Of a DNA stretch of 64,000 nucleotides, positions 8,060 to 17,124 are shown piece after piece. Origin of the DNA: Burkholderia gladioli (lineage in GTDB: Bacteria; Pseudomonadota; Gammaproteobacteria; Burkholderiales; Burkholderiaceae); NCBI RefSeq assembly GCF_000959725.1, contig NZ_CP009322.1:2046001-2110000 (forward strand), given 5' to 3'. The notes under the pieces are model-generated. The model was not told the origin of the DNA. It saw nothing but the letters and a program-made list of their open reading frames with translations, and searched no databases. Numbering within the stretch: the first letter of the stretch is position 1; each line of letters begins with the position of its first letter. The position numbers were made by a program, and so were the translations under genes.

Positions 8060-8830
8060 TCAGTCGATGCGCTCGTGCGCGTCGGCCTGCCCCGCCACCC
8101 AGTATCCCGAGAACTTGAACCACTTGGCGGGATGGCCGCGATCATCGACGAAATGACGGCGCAAGGCACGCGCCACGGTCGCCTCGGCGGCCACCCACAG
8201 GAAGGTATCGGCCTCGACCTCGATCTCCCGCGCCGCGGCCAGCAGCGCATCGGGCCGATCTGCCTCGGACAGCGGCCGGTAGGCCCAGCGCGCATCGAGC
8301 CGCGCGGCGCTCTCGAAGTGCTGCCGCTCGGCGGCGCCGGCCACGCTGACCAGGCTGGTGATGCGCGTGCCGGCGCTCGCCTCCTCGATGCGGCGGCCGA
8401 TCGCCGGCAGCGCCGTCTCATCGCCGATCAGCAGCCAGCGACGCACCTCCGGCGAGATCACCGCCGAACCCTTGGGGCCGCCGATGCTGAGCGTGTCGCC
8501 GGGCCGCGCGGCACGTGCCCAGTTCGAGGCGGGGCCGGCGTCGTGCAGGGCGAAGTCGATCACCAGCAGGCGCGCGTCGACGTCGACGCGACGCACGGTG
8601 TAGTCACGCCGCGATTCGAGGCCGGCGGCGCTGGTGAAGGACAGCTTGACGCGATCGTCGGGGGCGAGGCTGCGGAAATCCGCCAGTTCCTCGCCGGTAA
8701 AGGTCACACGCGCCATGTGCGGCGTCAGGCGCTCGACCTGCGTCACGCGCAGCGTGCGGATCTTCACGTCGTGACGGATCCGCTCGATCCGCGGCGCCTG
8801 CGCGCCGCCATGCAACCAGGAAAAATTCAT
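8060..8830 (-). CDS. Siderophore-interacting protein, NADPH-dependent ferric-chelate reductase (SIP/ViuB family)
   Basis: A 256-residue soluble flavoprotein predicted to reduce Fe(III)-siderophore complexes in the cytoplasm and so release iron. The FAD-binding domain comes first (about residues 20-115), including the RRDYTVRR flavin-contact motif. The NAD(P)H/SIP domain follows, with LIGDETALPAIGR near residues 135-150 typical of the family. It lies 19 bp downstream of a MFS carrier on the same strand, and the two are probably co-transcribed. No siderophore synthesis gene, TonB receptor or Fur box is visible nearby, so a xenosiderophore or general ferric-reductase role is inferred. Confidence 0.85.
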   Translation of the reverse strand: MNFSWLHGGAQAPRIERIRHDVKIRTLRVTQVERLTPHMARVTFTGEELADFRSLAPDDRVKLSFTSAAGLESRRDYTVRRVDVDARLLVIDFALHDAGPASNWARAARPGDTLSIGGPKGSAVISPEVRRWLLIGDETALPAIGRRIEEASAGTRITSLVSVAGAAERQHFESAARLDARWAYRPLSEADRPDALLAAAREIEVEADTFLWVAAEATVARALRRHFVDDRGHPAKWFKFSGYWVAGQADAHERID

Positions 8831-8849
8831 CGCGTTCTCCTTGGGCGGT

Positions 8850-10034
8850 TCATTGCGCCACGGCCACGCGCGCGCGGCGCAGGTACAGCGCGATCAGCAG
8901 CCCGGCCAGGGCCGCCAGGCCGCCGGTGAGGAACACGTGGCCGTAGCCGGCGCGATCGGCGAGCAGGCCCGCCACCGGCCCGGTCAGGCCGTAGGCGAGA
9001 TCCTGGAACGCGGCGAAGGCGCCCATCGCGGTGCCGCGCAGGTGCGGCGCCACCAGGTGCACCACCTCGCGGCCCATCGCCGGAAACACCATCGAGCAGC
9101 CGAGCCCGGTGAGGAAGGCGCCCGCCAGCGCCAGGGCCGGGTCGTGCGCGCCCCAGATCAGGAACTGGCCGACCGTCTCCACCGCCAGCGAGCCGATCGC
9201 CACCGGCAGGCCGCCGATGCGGTCGGGCAGATGGCCGAAGCTCATGCGCACCAGCACGAAGCCCGCGCCGAAGGCGCTCAGGCCCAGGCCGGCGTAATGC
9301 CAGCCCTGCTGCAGGAAGTCGAGCGCGAAGAAGGCGCCGATCGCGGCGAAGCCGATCCCCTGCAGGCAGACCACCAGCCCATGCAGCCAGACCTGGCCGA
9401 CCACGCTCAGGAAGCTCGGGCGCTCGGCATGCGGATGCGGCGCGACGCCCGCCATGCCGGCGATCGCCGCGAGCCCGAGCAGGGGCAGCACGGCGCTGAT
9501 CGCCATGGTGCCGGCGAAGCCGACGCGATCGAACAGCAGCAGGCCGAGCGGGCCGCCCACCACGAACGCGCCGTAGAAAGCCGCGCCGACCACGGCCAGC
9601 ACCTGGCCGGAGCGCGCCGGGCCCATCAGGCCCACGCCCCAAGTGATGATGCCGACGCCGACCAGGCTCTCGCCGACGCCCAGCAGCAGGCGCCCGGCGA
9701 TCAGCGTCGCCAGCGCGGCCGGCGCGCCGCTCGACAGGCCGGCGAGCAGCGACACCGCCGCGCCCGCGGCGTACAGCAGCATGCCGCGCGCCACGGCCGT
9801 CTTCGCGCCGTGCCGGTCCGCCAGCTTGCCGGCGTAGCCGCGCGTGAAGATCGTGGTGAAGAACGCGACGCCCACGCCCAGGCCGGCCCAGACGTTGTCC
9901 AGACCGAGCTGGTGCGTCACGAACACGGGGATGACCGGCAGCGGGATCGCCACGCAGAGATAGGAAACGAACAGGACCGCGGCGAGCAGGTAGAGCCGCG
10001 CTCGCGATGCATCGGCTTGCGAATATGTCGACAT
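8850..10034 (-). CDS. MFS transporter, YhhS/YfcJ-like
   Basis: A 394-residue major-facilitator carrier with about twelve transmembrane helices. The stretches GRLLLGVGESLVGVGIITWG and GYAGKLADRHGAKTAV resemble the YhhS/YfcJ (UPF0226) group, usually annotated as arabinose-efflux-like. I began at ATG 10034 (MSTYSQADASRARL), where the family N-terminus starts; the frame is open further upstream without homology. The downstream neighbour is a ferric-siderophore reductase, so siderophore or metal-chelate export or import is a reasonable but unproven idea. Confidence 0.8.
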   Translation of the reverse strand: MSTYSQADASRARLYLLAAVLFVSYLCVAIPLPVIPVFVTHQLGLDNVWAGLGVGVAFFTTIFTRGYAGKLADRHGAKTAVARGMLLYAAGAAVSLLAGLSSGAPAALATLIAGRLLLGVGESLVGVGIITWGVGLMGPARSGQVLAVVGAAFYGAFVVGGPLGLLLFDRVGFAGTMAISAVLPLLGLAAIAGMAGVAPHPHAERPSFLSVVGQVWLHGLVVCLQGIGFAAIGAFFALDFLQQGWHYAGLGLSAFGAGFVLVRMSFGHLPDRIGGLPVAIGSLAVETVGQFLIWGAHDPALALAGAFLTGLGCSMVFPAMGREVVHLVAPHLRGTAMGAFAAFQDLAYGLTGPVAGLLADRAGYGHVFLTGGLAALAGLLIALYLRRARVAVAQ

Positions 10035-10401
10035 GATGAGTTCTGCGAAGGAAATGAATGCGGATGGCGCGCATGAGAGGCGCGCGCCATGAATCGAATC
10101 TCGCCGTGCCGGCGCGGAACACCCGCGCGAGCAGTTGGCAGGGACGGCCGGCGAAACCCTCGTTTCGCTTCCGGCCTGCCCCGAATGTGACGAATCCGTC
10201 GCACTCAAGAATACGATCGATCCTTCGCGTTTCCTACTCGCATCGCGGCGCGGCGTAACGGTGCCTCGCGATCGGCCCGACAGCCTTGCTGGCAAAGGGA
10301 TCGAGGCAATGGGAGCGGCTCCGGGCGGCGCCGGTCGCGGCGAGCTTATTCACATTTTCCCGCGCCGATCGGGATACCGGAGCGTGCTTCCGGTCGTTCT
10401 T
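10035..10401. other. Intergenic region between MFS gene and MmyB-type regulator
   Basis: This 367-bp stretch lies upstream of the MFS gene and downstream of the XRE/MmyB regulator, both on the minus strand. It is less GC-rich around 10190-10240 (CACTCAAGAATACGATCGATC), which could hold the MFS promoter. I see no convincing gene, terminator hairpin with a T-run, or repeat. Open frames here have no homology or ribosome-binding site that I trust. Confidence 0.4.
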
Positions 10402-11289
10402 TCAGGCGGTCTTTTTCACCGACTCCGCCGACTCGCGCGATGTCGCCGACGGATCCGCGCTCGCCATCAAGGCCGCGATCCGCCGCGCCGTATCGGTCGA
10501 CGGCGCCGGCGCATACACCATGATCCGCATGCCCGGCGCATCGGGTACCTCGAGCGAGAGCGCGTCGAGTTCCAGTCGCCCCGCCCGTGGATGCGCGATG
10601 CGCTTGCGCCAGTCGCTGCGTTCGAGCACCTCGTGCTCGGCCCACCAGAGGCGGAAATCCGGGTCGCTGTCGATCAGTTCCTCGACCAGCTCGCGCAGGA
10701 ACACGTCCTCGGCCGGCCGCAGGATGTAGTCGCCCCGAAACTGCGCGAGCACGCATTTCGCGTAGGCGTCCCAATCGAGAAACAGCGAACGCGCGCCGTC
10801 CTGCTGGAAGGTGAACCACAGCAGGTTGCGGCGCGGCGCCGGCATCGCGCCGAAGTCGCCGAACACGCGCCGCGCCGCCTCGTTCCAGCCCACGTAATTC
10901 CAGTTGCCGTCCACCACGTAGGCCGGCATCGCCCCGAGCTGGTCGAGCATGCGGCGCACCGTGCCGGTCACGTTCTGCACCACCGGATAGGGGCCGGGCG
11001 GCGTATAGTGATTGGCCAGTTCGAACAGGTGCCGGCGCTCGTGCGGCGGCAGCCTCAGCGCGTTCGCCAGGCTCTCGACGGTCTTGAACGAGACGTTGAC
11101 CTCGCGGCCCTGCTCCAGCCAGGCATACCAGGTCATGCTGATGCCGGCCAGCTCGGCCACCTCCTCGCGCCGCAGGCCGGGTGTCTTGCGGCGGCTGCCG
11201 GCGGGCAGCCCCACATCCTCGGGCCGCAGCCGCGCGCGGCGCGTCCGCAGGAAATCACCCAGTTCGTCCAGGCGTTGCTGCTTTTCCAT
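10402..11289 (-). CDS. Helix-turn-helix regulator with MmyB-like ligand-binding domain
   Basis: A 295-residue regulator. The N-terminal XRE-type helix-turn-helix (about residues 35-90) contains TPGLRREEVAELAGISMTWY, a hallmark of the MmyB/Streptomyces-type group. The C-terminal MmyB PAS-like ligand domain is recognisable from NWNYVGWNEAARRVFGDF and the RNLLWFTFQ region. It is divergent from the SDR gene at 11489. In related pairs the regulator represses an adjacent short-chain dehydrogenase, so it probably controls that gene. Confidence 0.87.
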   Translation of the reverse strand: MEKQQRLDELGDFLRTRRARLRPEDVGLPAGSRRKTPGLRREEVAELAGISMTWYAWLEQGREVNVSFKTVESLANALRLPPHERRHLFELANHYTPPGPYPVVQNVTGTVRRMLDQLGAMPAYVVDGNWNYVGWNEAARRVFGDFGAMPAPRRNLLWFTFQQDGARSLFLDWDAYAKCVLAQFRGDYILRPAEDVFLRELVEELIDSDPDFRLWWAEHEVLERSDWRKRIAHPRAGRLELDALSLEVPDAPGMRIMVYAPAPSTDTARRIAALMASADPSATSRESAESVKKTA

Positions 11290-11488
11290 TTCGCTTCTCC
11301 GGCAGCCACCCTGTCACTGCCAATACCAGGAATGGCAGTTGCTGGATGCACCGCTTGATTCATGCCACATTCCGCGCTCGGCCGGGACGGTGCCCCATCA
11401 CCCGAGCGCAGCGCGCGATTATAGATGGCGCGCCGGAACGCGGCAGCCGGCCGGCTCGATCAACCCTTCTCATCCGAGGCTTCATTCC

Positions 11489-12556
11489 ATGGAAAAACGG
11501 GCACTCATCATTGGCGCGAGCGGCATCGTCGGCTCCAACCTGGCCGACCAGCTGCGCTCGAGCGGCTGGCAGGTCGCCGGCCTGTCGCGCGGGCGCACGG
11601 CCGTCTCGCCCGACATCGAGCCAATCGTGGCCGACCTCGGCGACGCGGCTTCGGTGCAGGCGGCGCTGGCGGGCCGCAGCTTCAGCCACGTGTTCTTCAC
11701 GGCCTGGGCCCGCCAGGCCACGGAGAAGGAGAATATCCGCGTCAACGGCGCCATGGTGCGTCACGTGCTGGATGCCGTGGGGCCTTCGGGCAGCATCGAG
11801 CATGCCGCGCTGGTGACGGGCCTCAAGCACTATCTCGGCCCCTTCGAGGCCTATGCGACCGGCGCGGTGCCGCTCACGCCGTTTCGCGAGGAACAGGGCC
11901 GGCAGCCCGTGGAAAACTTCTACTACGAGCAGGAAGACCGGCTGTTCGAGGCCGCGCGGCGCCATGGCTTCAGTTGGAGCGTGCATCGCCCGCACACCAT
12001 CATCGGCCATGCGATCGGCAATGCGATGAACATGGGCGTGACGCTGGCCGTCTATGCCACGCTGTGCCGGGAGACCGGCCAGCCCTTCCGGTTCCCAGGT
12101 TCCGAGGCGCAATGGAACGGCCTGACCGACATGACCGATGCCCGGCTGCTGGCCCGCCACCTGGAATGGGCGGCCGATTCCGACAACGCCCGTGACGAGG
12201 CCTTCAACGTCGTCAACGGCGACGTGTTCCGCTGGAAATGGATGTGGTCGCAACTGGCCGACTATTTCGGCATCGAGGCGGTGCCCTTCGACGGGCAACC
12301 GCGTCCGCTGGAGGCGCGCATGGGCGATGCCGGAGCGGCGTGGAGCGAGATCGCCGCCCGCTTCCAGCTGCGCGAGCCGGAGCTCGGCAAGCTGGCCTCG
12401 TGGTGGCATACCGATGCCGATCTCGGCCGCCCGATGGAAGTGCTGACCGACATGAGCAAGAGCCGCAAGGCGGGCTTCCTCGATTACCAGAGCACGCCCG
12501 ATGCGTTCTTCGCGCTGTTCGAGCGGCTCAGGCAGGAGCGGGTGATTCCGCGGTGA
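11489..12556 (+). CDS. Atypical SDR, NAD-dependent epimerase/dehydratase (PRISE/iridoid-synthase-like)
   Basis: A 355-residue extended or atypical short-chain dehydrogenase. The N-terminal IIGASGIVGSNLADQL is the dinucleotide motif. Later segments TGLKHYLGPFEAY and NFYYEQED resemble the PRISE (progesterone 5-beta-reductase/iridoid synthase) family, in which the catalytic Tyr lies in an NFYY-like motif. Such enzymes reduce enones with NADPH. The preceding gene on the other strand is an MmyB-type regulator, a common arrangement. The substrate in bacteria is unknown; plant-derived or quinone enones are possible. Confidence 0.83.
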   Translation: MEKRALIIGASGIVGSNLADQLRSSGWQVAGLSRGRTAVSPDIEPIVADLGDAASVQAALAGRSFSHVFFTAWARQATEKENIRVNGAMVRHVLDAVGPSGSIEHAALVTGLKHYLGPFEAYATGAVPLTPFREEQGRQPVENFYYEQEDRLFEAARRHGFSWSVHRPHTIIGHAIGNAMNMGVTLAVYATLCRETGQPFRFPGSEAQWNGLTDMTDARLLARHLEWAADSDNARDEAFNVVNGDVFRWKWMWSQLADYFGIEAVPFDGQPRPLEARMGDAGAAWSEIAARFQLREPELGKLASWWHTDADLGRPMEVLTDMSKSRKAGFLDYQSTPDAFFALFERLRQERVIPR

Positions 12557-12615
12557 ACGGTGAAGGCGGCGCGCCGGGCAACCGCCGGCCGAGCCGCCGA
12601 CGCCTAGGTTCCGGC

Positions 12616-13755
12616 TCAGAACGAATGCCGAATTCCCGCCATGATGCCGAGCTGGCCGACGCCGGCATTGGGCGTGGCACCGGGCCCGCCCTGGCTCAGC
12701 GTGTAGCGCGCCCTCGCGCTGTTGAACACGTAGCCGCTTTGCAGGTACACGCTGCTGCGCTTGGACAGCAGGTAGGTGCCGCGCAGCGCGGCCAGCGTGG
12801 CACGCGTGTCCTGGGCCGTGTCGATGGTGCGATAGGCGCCGCCGTCGAGGATCACCGTGGGCGTCACGAACCAGGTTCCGCTCAGGTAGAAGATGTCGGT
12901 ATGCACGCCCTGCAGCCCCGGCGTGCCGACCACCACGCGCCGCCCCAGCCAGCCGCCGCCGAGCTTCACCGGCCCGAGCTTGAGATAGCCGTTGAGCTGG
13001 GTGCGCGCGTCCTTGTCGCCGCTATGGGTGAGCGGGATCGCCGCGCTGCCGTTGAACAGGTTGGCAGCCGCGCCGGGGCCGCCGCGCTGCTCGTCGTAGG
13101 CCGCCGCCACCCCGAAGCTGCCGGCGTCGTACCGCAGGAGTACTGACCATTGACGGCACGCGTTGAAATCCCCCGGGATCGATCCCGCGCAGGTGCCCTG
13201 CCCCGGCGAGTTGCCGGTGCCAGCCGAATCGCGCCCGAACGAATAGGTCGCGCCCAGCGTCACGCCGCCGAAGCTGCCCTTGTAGGCGATGGTGTTGTCG
13301 CTGCGCGCGTTGGGGATGTACGAATCGATCGAGCCGACGCCGCCGTAGATGTCGGGCCCCAGCGCATCGGCATCGACGATCGCCCAGAACGACATGGTGT
13401 ATTGCCGCCCGAAGCTGAGCGTGCCGTAGCGATTCGCCAGGCCGACCCAGGCCTGCCGGCCGAACAGGCGGCCGCCCTGGTTGAGGTCGCCGCCACGCAG
13501 GTTGAAGCCGTCCTCGAGCACGAAGCTCGCCGAATAACCTCCGCCCAGGTCCTCGGTGCCGCGCAGGCCCCAGCGCGAGGGCACCGAGCCGGTGATGCCG
13601 GGCATCCGCACCAGGCTCTTGCCGCTCGGCCCGGCATGCGTGACGAACTCGAGGCCCGTATCGAGTATGCCGTACAGCGTCACGCTGCCTTGCGCGCAGG
13701 CGCTCCCGCAGCCCAGCGCGAGCGCGCCGGCCGCCATCATCCTTGTGCACTTCAT
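12616..13755 (-). CDS. General porin, Gram-negative type (Porin_4 / OmpC-like)
   Basis: An outer-membrane beta-barrel porin of about 379 residues. A signal peptide (KCTRMMAAGALALGCGSACA) is followed by mature SVTLYGILDTGLEF, the standard start of Burkholderia porins. The RWGLRGTEDLGGG and GRQAWVGL segments and the terminal Phe (GIRHSF) fit the family. I placed the start at the second ATG (13755), preceded by GGAG; ATG 13767 is also in frame. It lies 56 bp beyond the VOC dioxygenase gene on the same strand, so it probably lets the aromatic substrate of this cluster cross the outer membrane. Confidence 0.88.
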   Translation of the reverse strand: MKCTRMMAAGALALGCGSACAQGSVTLYGILDTGLEFVTHAGPSGKSLVRMPGITGSVPSRWGLRGTEDLGGGYSASFVLEDGFNLRGGDLNQGGRLFGRQAWVGLANRYGTLSFGRQYTMSFWAIVDADALGPDIYGGVGSIDSYIPNARSDNTIAYKGSFGGVTLGATYSFGRDSAGTGNSPGQGTCAGSIPGDFNACRQWSVLLRYDAGSFGVAAAYDEQRGGPGAAANLFNGSAAIPLTHSGDKDARTQLNGYLKLGPVKLGGGWLGRRVVVGTPGLQGVHTDIFYLSGTWFVTPTVILDGGAYRTIDTAQDTRATLAALRGTYLLSKRSSVYLQSGYVFNSARARYTLSQGGPGATPNAGVGQLGIMAGIRHSF

Positions 13756-13811
13756 GTCTCCGTCCATTCATGTGGTTTTTTTGGGTCCCGCGCGAACAGC
13801 GATGATGAGCG

Positions 13812-14741
13812 TCACACCTCGCTGTTTCGAGTGAAGTTGTCGGGGACTGCCGGCCCCCACATATAGAGCGAATCCTCCGGGTCGAAATCGCCGGCGGGCC
13901 ACGCCTGTCCCGCCGAGACATAGTCGATGTCGGCCGAGTACTCGCAAAACGAGCCCCAGGGATCCTCGACGTAGTGGAAATAGTTCGAGCCGAGCACGTG
14001 CCGCCCGGTGCCCCAGCCGCGCGTGTAGCCGGCCGCCGCCATTTGCGCCGCGCCCTCGCCCACGCGGTTGACGTCCTCCACGTCCCAGGCGGCGTGATGC
14101 CAGCCGCGCGCGCTGCTCTTGGCGAACGCCAGCAGGTGGTGGTCGCTGCCGTGCGGGGCATGCGTGAAGGCGATCAGGTCGAGCGAGCGATCGGACAGGC
14201 GCAGGCCCAGCGCGCGCCCGTGGAAATCCAGCGCGCGCGACACGTCGGGCGAGAACAGCAGCACATGCGAGAGGCGCCCCGGGCGCACCTGCCGGACTTC
14301 GGCGCGCGTGCAGTTGCCGCGCCGGTCGGCCGGCGTGCCCGGTACCGAGTGAGGGATCTTCGACGCGGGGCTGGTCTTGGGGCCGGGCTTCACCTCGACC
14401 AGGTTGCCGTCGGGATCGTGGAACCAGAAGCCGGGCCCCTCGCCCGTCGTCAGCCTGCCTCCCGCCGCCCGCGTCTGCGCCAGCAGCGCGTCGAGATCGG
14501 CTTCGTAGCAGTTGAAGCTCAGGTAAGCCAGCGACTTGCGCGCGGCGGGCAGCACGCGCGCCCAACGCCGGCCGTCGCCGGCGCGCAGTTCGAGTTCCTC
14601 GCCCCGCGCGCCGGCGCGGCGCACGTCCAGGCCGAAGCGGGTGTAGAAACGCTCGGCCTCGTCGATCGACGGCACGTTCAAGGCGAAGTGATCGATCGAA
14701 TGCACGCCGGCCCGGGCCGACGGCGCTACCGGTTCGCTCAT
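13812..14741 (-). CDS. VOC family extradiol-type dioxygenase
   Basis: A 309-residue two-domain vicinal-oxygen-chelate protein resembling extradiol catechol dioxygenases. The N-terminal domain begins HSIDHFALNV. The C-terminal domain has the expected metal ligands in order: His in LSHVLLFSPD, His in GWHHAAWDV and Glu in WGSFCEYS, the 2-His-1-carboxylate iron site. I started at ATG 14741, where AGGAG lies 5 nt upstream. It lies between a FAH-family hydrolase and a porin in a minus-strand cluster headed by a flavoprotein hydroxylase. The inferred role is meta-cleavage of the dihydroxylated ring made by that hydroxylase. The exact catechol is not known. Confidence 0.83.
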   Translation of the reverse strand: MSEPVAPSARAGVHSIDHFALNVPSIDEAERFYTRFGLDVRRAGARGEELELRAGDGRRWARVLPAARKSLAYLSFNCYEADLDALLAQTRAAGGRLTTGEGPGFWFHDPDGNLVEVKPGPKTSPASKIPHSVPGTPADRRGNCTRAEVRQVRPGRLSHVLLFSPDVSRALDFHGRALGLRLSDRSLDLIAFTHAPHGSDHHLLAFAKSSARGWHHAAWDVEDVNRVGEGAAQMAAAGYTRGWGTGRHVLGSNYFHYVEDPWGSFCEYSADIDYVSAGQAWPAGDFDPEDSLYMWGPAVPDNFTRNSEV

Positions 14742-14819
14742 GATGTCTCCTGTCCTGGTTCGATGCATCTGGTTCGATGCTCTGGTTCGATTCCGGTGTC
14801 GATGTCCCCGTTCTCGCCC

Positions 14820-15668
14820 TCAGCGGGCCGCTTCGTCCGCGATCGGATTGCGCAGGGTGCCCATGCCCTCGACGCTGACCTCGCAGACGTCGCCGGCCTT
14901 CATCAGCAGCCGCGGCGTGCGCGCCCAGCCGATCCCCGAGGGCGTGCCCGAGACGATCACGTCGCCGGGCTCCAGGGTGATCGCCTCGCTGATGATGCTG
15001 ATCAGCGTGGCGACGTCGAACACCAGGTCGTCGGTGCTGGCCGACTGCACCAGCTCGCCGTTCAGCCGCGTTTCCAGCCGCAGCCCCTTGATCCCGGGCG
15101 GCAGCTCGTCCGACGTGATCAGCTCCGGGCCGAAGGCGCCGGTGGCGTCGAAGTTCTTGCCGACGGTCCATTGCGGCGTCTTGAACTGGTACTCGCGCAC
15201 CGAGCCGTCGTTGAACAGCGCGTAACCCGCCACGCAATCGAGGGCCCGCTCCCTGGCGATATGGCGCCCGCCCCGGCCCAGCACCACGGCGATCTCGCCC
15301 TCGAAATCGAGGCCCTCGGAATCCTTCACCGCCGGGCGGATCATCGGCTGCCCATGCGCCACCAGGCTGGTATCGACGCGCAGGAACAGCGTCGGATAGG
15401 CCGGCTGCTCGTAGTTGCTCTCCCTGGTGTGGTCGGCGAAGTTGAGGCCGACGCAGAGGATCTTCGGCGGATGCCGCAGCGGCGGCAGCCAGTGCAGGCC
15501 GTCCACCGGCAGCCGGCGCCCATCGTCCTGGGCGCTCGCCCACTCGGCCAGGTCGATGCCGCGCGCCAGCAGCGTCTCCAGCGTCTCGTGGCCGAGCACG
15601 CGCACCGCGTCGCCATCGCGCACGCCGAGCGTGGCACGTCCATCCATCATGAAATTCACCAAGCGCAT
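14820..15668 (-). CDS. Fumarylacetoacetate hydrolase (FAH) family protein
   Basis: A 282-residue FAH-family enzyme. The C-terminal catalytic fold is clear: ILCVGLNFADH, FEGEIAVVLGRGGR with the metal-binding Glu residues, and GDVIVSGTPSGIGWARTP. The N-terminal cap is the short MRLVNFMMDGRATLGV type. Members hydrolyse or decarboxylate acylpyruvates and oxo-enoic acids such as fumarylpyruvate or 2-hydroxy-6-oxo-dienoates. I chose ATG 15668, where the family begins, instead of an upstream ATG at 15734. Placed 78 bp before the extradiol dioxygenase, it probably processes the ring-fission product. Confidence 0.87.
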   Translation of the reverse strand: MRLVNFMMDGRATLGVRDGDAVRVLGHETLETLLARGIDLAEWASAQDDGRRLPVDGLHWLPPLRHPPKILCVGLNFADHTRESNYEQPAYPTLFLRVDTSLVAHGQPMIRPAVKDSEGLDFEGEIAVVLGRGGRHIARERALDCVAGYALFNDGSVREYQFKTPQWTVGKNFDATGAFGPELITSDELPPGIKGLRLETRLNGELVQSASTDDLVFDVATLISIISEAITLEPGDVIVSGTPSGIGWARTPRLLMKAGDVCEVSVEGMGTLRNPIADEAAR

Positions 15669-15705
15669 ATCCACATCCTCGTTGCAAAGAGATTGAAAAG
15701 TTCCG

Positions 15706-17055
15706 TCACGCCCGCGCCGCGCCGTCCGGGCCACCTGCCCGGTAGAGCCAGCCGGTGGCGAACATGGCGAGGCCGGCCACCACCACCGGCGCGGCGAACA
15801 CCGCGAAGGCCGCCGTCGGCGCAGGGAGTTCGACCAGCAGCAGGCCGCCCGTCATCGAGCCGATGATCGAGCCGATGCGGCCCACGCCGAGCGCCCAGCT
15901 CACGCCGGTGGCGCGCGCCGCGGTGGCGTAGAAGCCGGCCACCAGCACGTTCGCGCCGGTCTGCGCGCCGGACAGCCCGAAGCCGGCCATGAACACCGTC
16001 AGGTAGACCAGCGCGGGATGGCCGATCGCGCCGCCGATCAGGGCGACCGCCACGGCGGCGATCGCATACGAGCCGCTCAGCACGAAGAAGGGATTCATGC
16101 GATCCATCAGGCGCGCGTTGACGAGCGAGCCGAGGGTGCCGCCCAGCGGCAGCATGGCGCCGACGCGGGCCGCGTGCGAGGCGCTGATGCCCGCGCCGGT
16201 GATCACCGTGGGCAGCCAGCTGCTGACCTGGTAATAGACCCACAAGGTGCAGAAGAAGGCCAGCCAGAGCAGCCAGGTGCCGGTGCGATAGCGCGGCGAG
16301 AACAGCAGGCCGATCGCGTTTCCGGCACGGCTGTCGGCTTGCTCGCCTTCGGGCACCAGCCGTTCGATCGGCGTGTTCGCATCGCCGCTCAGGCGCGCGA
16401 TCACGCGGCGCGCCTCCGCTTCGTGGCGCGGCTTGCCCGCCATGAAGCGCAGCGATTCGGGCAGCCAGATCCAGATCACCGGCACCAGCAGCAGCGGGAA
16501 CAGGCCGCCGAACACGAACACGCCCTGCCAGCCGAAGCTCGGCAGCAGCAGCGAGGCGACCAGGCCGCCGCCCGCCAACCCAAGCGTGAAGCCGCAGAAC
16601 ATCAGCGTGACGCGCATCGCGCGGCCCTTCGCCGGGCTGAACTCCGAGGAGAGCGTGATCGCGTTGGGCATCGCCCCGCCGAGCCCCGCGCCGGTCAGGA
16701 AGCGCAGCGCGACCAGCCAGCCCGCGCTGGGCGCGAAGGCGCAGGCCAGGCTGCCCAGGCCGAACAGCAAGAGCGAGATCGCGATCACGCGCTTGCGGCC
16801 GACGCGATCGGCCAGCGGCCCGAACAGGAAGCTGCCCACCGTGAGGCCGAACAGCCCCGCGCCGAAGATCGGGCCGAGCTGCGCGGGCGTCAGCGCCCAG
16901 GCCGATCTCAGCAGCGGCGCGACGTAGCCGACCGAGGCGACGTCGAAGCCGTCGGCCGCCACCACGAGGAAGCACAGCACGAGCGTGAGCAGGGGTAGCG
17001 AGGAAGCCTTCGCGGCCTCGACGGCGCCCGGCGGTGATACGGATTGCGCTTGCAT
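15706..17055 (-). CDS. MFS transporter, aromatic acid:H+ symporter (AAHS) type
   Basis: A 449-residue twelve-helix inner-membrane carrier. The first helix is followed by ADGFDVASVGYVAP, the acidic DGFD motif typical of AAHS transporters such as PcaK and BenK, then by GLTVGSFLFGPLADRVGRKR, the conserved loop 2-3. It stands 37 bp before the FAH gene and 69 bp after the flavoprotein hydroxylase, all on one strand, so it probably imports the aromatic acid that the cluster degrades. Confidence 0.88.
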   Translation of the reverse strand: MQAQSVSPPGAVEAAKASSLPLLTLVLCFLVVAADGFDVASVGYVAPLLRSAWALTPAQLGPIFGAGLFGLTVGSFLFGPLADRVGRKRVIAISLLLFGLGSLACAFAPSAGWLVALRFLTGAGLGGAMPNAITLSSEFSPAKGRAMRVTLMFCGFTLGLAGGGLVASLLLPSFGWQGVFVFGGLFPLLLVPVIWIWLPESLRFMAGKPRHEAEARRVIARLSGDANTPIERLVPEGEQADSRAGNAIGLLFSPRYRTGTWLLWLAFFCTLWVYYQVSSWLPTVITGAGISASHAARVGAMLPLGGTLGSLVNARLMDRMNPFFVLSGSYAIAAVAVALIGGAIGHPALVYLTVFMAGFGLSGAQTGANVLVAGFYATAARATGVSWALGVGRIGSIIGSMTGGLLLVELPAPTAAFAVFAAPVVVAGLAMFATGWLYRAGGPDGAARA

Positions 17056-17124
17056 GGTCTTGTCTCCTGCTTGTCGGGGTTCGTCGTTTCCGTCGAGCGG
17101 CCGCGAACCTTTGGTTAAGACTGC

